Positions 52,476 through 55,363 of a stretch of 55,363 bases of DNA are shown here, piece by piece; within the stretch, counting starts at the first letter, position 1, and each line of letters starts with the position of its first letter. Under the pieces are notes generated by a model. It was not told the origin of the DNA. It saw only the letters and a list, made by a program, of their open reading frames with translations, and made no database searches. The translations under genes and the position numbers were made by a program. Origin of the DNA: Streptomyces sp. NTH33. GTDB lineage: Bacteria; Actinomycetota; Actinomycetes; Streptomycetales; Streptomycetaceae. The DNA is taken from positions 1 through 55,363 of the forward strand of contig NZ_POTZ01000003.1 of the NCBI RefSeq assembly GCF_003236365.1, given 5' to 3'.

Positions 52476-52994
52476 TCACGCGCCTTCTGGACGCCGCGGA
52501 TGGTTCATCACGTAGGTCCGGGTGGCGAGCAGGAGCAGGATCCCCCACACCAGGAACGACATGTCCCAGACGAACAGGCGCCACAGCAGCGGCTTCCACT
52601 CGACGGGGCCGGAGGGGGTGACCACGCCGAGCGCCACCAGGAGCAGGCTGCCGACCTGCAGGGCTCCGTAGACGGTCAGCAGTGCCGCGCCGCCCCAGCC
52701 CACGGTGAGCATCAGCGGGCGGGGGACGACGCGGCCCCACGGCCGGACGAGCGACAGGGAGAAGAGAGCGCCCGCGATCTTGAGTGCGCCGGTGATCCAG
52801 ACGACGGCGATGAATCCGGGGTCCCGCCGTCCGGCCATCCGCTGGATCACGCCGCCGAGGGTGTCGAGGCCGAAGGTGCCTCCGGCCGCCCAGTAGAAAC
52901 TGAACAGGCCGAAGACGAAGGCCAGTACCGCGGCCGCGTATCCGGCCCAGGGCCTTGGCCGTCCGCCGGATTCCCGAACTGCTGGAACATTCAT
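52476..52994 (-). CDS. DUF3995 membrane protein
   Basis: A 172-aa protein with four transmembrane segments (AGYAAAVLAFVFGLFSFYWAAGG at the first). The block FYWAAGGTFGLDTLGG and the C-terminal LFVWDMSFLVWGILLLLATRTY are DUF3995 marks. Its function is unknown. GGAAGAGAG lies upstream of the ATG at 52994. Confidence 0.78.
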   Translation of the reverse strand: MNVPAVRESGGRPRPWAGYAAAVLAFVFGLFSFYWAAGGTFGLDTLGGVIQRMAGRRDPGFIAVVWITGALKIAGALFSLSLVRPWGRVVPRPLMLTVGWGGAALLTVYGALQVGSLLLVALGVVTPSGPVEWKPLLWRLFVWDMSFLVWGILLLLATRTYVMNHPRRPEGA

Positions 52995-53558
52995 GCCCGC
53001 CGTCTGCTCTCTTCCCTCGTGACGTCGTCGCTGTGGTGGGAAAGGGTCCCCGTTCCGCCGGCCGCCCTGCTGGGCCACGACATCGTGGACGGCCTTGAGG
53101 CTGCCCACCCCGGGCAGCGCGGACCGCTTTCGCGCTTCGCTCGCCCCGGGTGGTACATGCCCAACGAGAATGCTGTCGTCCGGGGTGAGCGGGTCAAGCG
53201 GTTTCCCGATCGCGAACCAACTTGATATCCCGATGCCTGGCATGCTGGCCATGCGCGGCGCCATCTTGCTGGATGTGGCCAGTGCGGACGGAGATCACCT
53301 GGTGACACGTCACCGGCCGCGGCATCGGTACATCCGGTGTCCCGGCACTCCGGGCGCTTCGGCAGTACCGGACTGTTCGGGGGAGGGGGTGTTTCATGGG
53401 GTCCGGATTTCGTGTCGGTGTTCCCGGGCCGACAGGCTGGACAACCGACCGCGCAAGGCCCTCGGCCGGACGAACCCGCCTTCGTTCATCCGGTCGTTGA
53501 AGGCGACGGCCTGTTCACGCGGGCCGGCGTACGGCGGCGTGAGCCGGAGCGGACAGGC
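52995..53558. other. 560-nt gap without a gene
   Basis: I see no credible reading frame. A minus-strand stretch (about 53000-53260) reads partly protein-like but lacks a start with a ribosome site. The gap presumably holds the DUF3995 promoter. Confidence 0.4.
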
Positions 53559-53606
53559 GAGAGCGGCACCGCCCGGGCCACGTCCGGCCCCGGCGGTGCC
53601 GCTCTC
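53559..53606 (-). terminator. Terminator of the right-hand exporter gene
   Basis: GAGAGCGGCACCGCC (53559-53573) pairs perfectly with GGCGGTGCCGCTCTC (53592-53606), and after one mismatch GGGCC/GGCCC (53575-53579/53586-53590) extends the stem. It lies 19 nt past the exporter stop at 53625. Confidence 0.7.
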
Positions 53607-53624
53607 CCGCGCGTGTGCCGTCGC

Positions 53625-55247
53625 TCAGTGCGCGGCGACGCCCGGTACGTCGCCCGCGCCGTTCCTCGCCTCCTCGGCACGGCTCTTGATGCCGATCACG
53701 GCAGCCACGGCACCGATCAGGCACAGGATTCCGGTCACGGCGACGGCGGAGTGCAGACCGTTGACGAACGCCTGGCCACTGCCCTCGACGACCGCGGCCC
53801 TGATCCGCGTCGGCATGTCGGAGGAGACCGGGGCGATGCCCATCGCGACGGCGTCCTCGGCCTTCTCGAGACCGTGGGCCACGGCAGGGGGGACACCCGC
53901 GCCGGTGAGCTCACCGAACAGCGAGGAACCGACCTTGCCGGCGATCACGGTGACCAGTACGGAGGTGCCGAGAGCGCCGCCGATCTGCAGCATGGTGGAC
54001 TGCAGGCCGGAGGCCACACCGCCGTCCCTGACCGGTGCGTTGCCGATGATCGCGGCGGCGGTGGCGGGCAGCACGATGCCGACGCCGAGACCCATCGCGA
54101 CGTACGGCGGCCACATGGTCGCGTAGGAGGAGTCGACGCTCCAGGTGAGCATGGAGAACATGGCGGCGGCCGACAGGACCAGACCCAGCGGGATCGTGAC
54201 GCGCGGGCCGAAGCGGGCGGTCAGCTGAGAGCCGATCGGAGAGGCGAACAGCGAGGCGATCGACATCGGCAGCGTGCTGATACCGGCCTCGACCGGCGTG
54301 TAGCCGCGCACGTTCTGCAGGTACAGCATGATGAAGAAGATGCCGCCGAGCATCACGAAGAAGTTCAGCAGGGTCATGACCGCACCGGTGGTCAGCGACC
54401 GGTTGCGGAACAGGCGCATCGGCAGCAGCGGGTGTTCCTGCCGGGTCTCGTACCAGCCGAAGAGGACCAGGAGAACCAGGCCGAGCACGATGGAGCCGAG
54501 GGTTCCGGCGGAAGTCCACCCCCAGGTCTCGCCCTTGACGATGCCGAAGACGAGCGCGAGCAGACCCGCGGCGAGCAGGACGACACCGGCGATGTCGAAG
54601 CGGTGATGACCGGTGGAGTTCTTGGACTCCGCGAGAACCGCCATGCTGAACAGCAGCGCGACGACGCCGATCGGCGCGTTCAGGTAGAAGACCGCCGCCC
54701 AGTCGACGTGCTCGACGAGCAGACCGCCGACGATCGGGCCCAGCGAGGTCGAGACGGCCGAGACCATGCCCCAGATGCCCACCGCCGACGCGAACTTCCT
54801 CGGCGGAAAGACAGCGCGCAGGATGCCCAGGGTGTTGGGCATCAGGATGCCGCCGCACAGACCCTGCAGGGCACGGAAGGCGATGACGCCCTCGATGCTG
54901 CCGGACAGGCCGATGGCGACCGAGGTGACGACGAACCCGCCGACGCCGACGAGATAGTAGAAGCGCCGGCCGAACCGGTCACCGAGCTTGCCACCGAGGA
55001 TCATCGAGGCGGCGAGCGCGAGCAGGTAGGAGTTGGTGACCCACTGCAGCTCCGCGGTGCTGGCATGGAGGTCCTTGCCGATCGCCGGGTTGGCGATGGC
55101 GACGACGGAGCCGTCGAGCTGCACCATGAGCAGGCCGAACGACACCGCGATCAGGGAGAGCCAGGGGTTGCCCCGGCGGCCCGCGGGCTTCGGCCGGGCG
55201 GAAGCAGCCGTGGCCGGGGCGGAGATATCCACGGAAGTGGACGCCAT
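53625..55247 (-). CDS. MFS exporter, DHA2 (EmrB/QacA) type
   Basis: A 540-aa membrane transporter of about 14 helices. The first helix region LMVQLDGSVVAIANPAIG, the motif-A loop GGKLGDRFGRRFYYLVG and the motif-C-like WGMVSAVSTSLGPIVGGLLV are characteristic of the drug:H+ antiporter DHA2 group. The ATG at 55247 has only a weak ribosome site; an in-frame TTG at 55271 would add 8 residues. The remaining bases to 55363 hold its promoter region and no gene that I can define. The substrate is unknown. Confidence 0.88.
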   Translation of the reverse strand: MASTSVDISAPATAASARPKPAGRRGNPWLSLIAVSFGLLMVQLDGSVVAIANPAIGKDLHASTAELQWVTNSYLLALAASMILGGKLGDRFGRRFYYLVGVGGFVVTSVAIGLSGSIEGVIAFRALQGLCGGILMPNTLGILRAVFPPRKFASAVGIWGMVSAVSTSLGPIVGGLLVEHVDWAAVFYLNAPIGVVALLFSMAVLAESKNSTGHHRFDIAGVVLLAAGLLALVFGIVKGETWGWTSAGTLGSIVLGLVLLVLFGWYETRQEHPLLPMRLFRNRSLTTGAVMTLLNFFVMLGGIFFIMLYLQNVRGYTPVEAGISTLPMSIASLFASPIGSQLTARFGPRVTIPLGLVLSAAAMFSMLTWSVDSSYATMWPPYVAMGLGVGIVLPATAAAIIGNAPVRDGGVASGLQSTMLQIGGALGTSVLVTVIAGKVGSSLFGELTGAGVPPAVAHGLEKAEDAVAMGIAPVSSDMPTRIRAAVVEGSGQAFVNGLHSAVAVTGILCLIGAVAAVIGIKSRAEEARNGAGDVPGVAAH

Positions 55248-55363
55248 GGAGAGAGCCGTTTCTTTACTCAAAGGGGACGAACGGAATACATGAGGAGCGG
55301 CCGCGCTGCCACAGCCGGCCCGGTCGTCCTCGCCGGCCGACGAAGGGGCGGGGCGGGGTACTC

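Noticed and set aside
53194..53397. Small minus-strand ORF in the gap before the right exporter
   Set aside because: No ribosome site, codon bias or similarity.
1..55363. CRISPR arrays, tRNA/rRNA genes, prophage, IS elements, att sites
   Set aside because: I looked for regular repeats, cloverleaf-like stretches, transposase or integrase motifs and saw none.

Overview
This is a 55 kb stretch of very high-GC actinobacterial chromosome. G/C-rich third codon positions, frequent GTG starts, ATGA/GTGA start-stop overlaps, and the paaI/paaK plus paaABCDE layout all suggest Streptomyces or a close relative. I saw no rRNA, tRNA, CRISPR array, insertion sequence, integrase or phage gene. Gene order reads as a normal accessory chromosomal region rich in catabolic, transport and redox functions.

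Left part (1-8.7 kb): a glutamate-cysteine-ligase-like protein; a DUF2945/DUF488 pair; a short-chain dehydrogenase; a secreted adenosine deaminase; and, convergent with it, a large secreted lamin-tail/EEP nuclease.

Phenylacetate block (9.0-21.9 kb): paaABCDE (ring epoxidase), a hydroxyacyl-CoA dehydrogenase, an enoyl-CoA hydratase, a thiolase, and the aldehyde dehydrogenase paaN are on the minus strand. paaI (thioesterase) and paaK (CoA ligase) diverge from paaN. Two 22-bp sites that match at 19 positions lie at the paaN/paaI divergent promoter and upstream of paaA, and probably bind one regulator. A MarR regulator with its own palindrome and a coupled 14-TMS-type exporter follow.

Unassigned catabolic island (22.1-33.5 kb): a LysR regulator is followed by a run of same-strand genes. 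They encode an HpaB-type flavin hydroxylase, a two-domain extradiol (VOC) dioxygenase, an RraA-fold aldolase-like protein, a cupin, an ALDH7-like dehydrogenase, a Rid protein with Cys in place of the family Arg, an NCS1 permease, a flavin reductase, an acyl-CoA-dehydrogenase-fold (HsaA-like) monooxygenase and an FAH-family hydrolase. The set describes uptake, hydroxylation, ring cleavage and processing of an aromatic or N-heterocyclic compound. It matches no single pathway I know gene for gene, and is my best candidate for an undescribed system.

Redox block (33.5-39.6 kb): a three-subunit formate dehydrogenase (NrfD, 4x[4Fe-4S], Mo/W catalytic subunit). The catalytic gene is read through an in-frame UGA followed at the correct distance by a SECIS-like hairpin, so it should be a selenoprotein. 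A small membrane protein diverges from it.

Right part (39.7-55.4 kb): a zinc metallopeptidase; a GntR regulator plus an ACC deaminase with the diagnostic residues; a DUF1684 protein followed by a complete oligopeptide-type ABC transporter; a P450 translationally coupled to a small unknown gene; a 5'-truncated alpha/beta-hydrolase remnant; TspO; a DUF3995 membrane protein; and a second DHA2-type exporter. Several strong GC-rich hairpins act as likely terminators at gene ends. One 13-bp hairpin sits inside paaI, and one 23-bp hairpin sits in a gene-poor gap near 40.7 kb.
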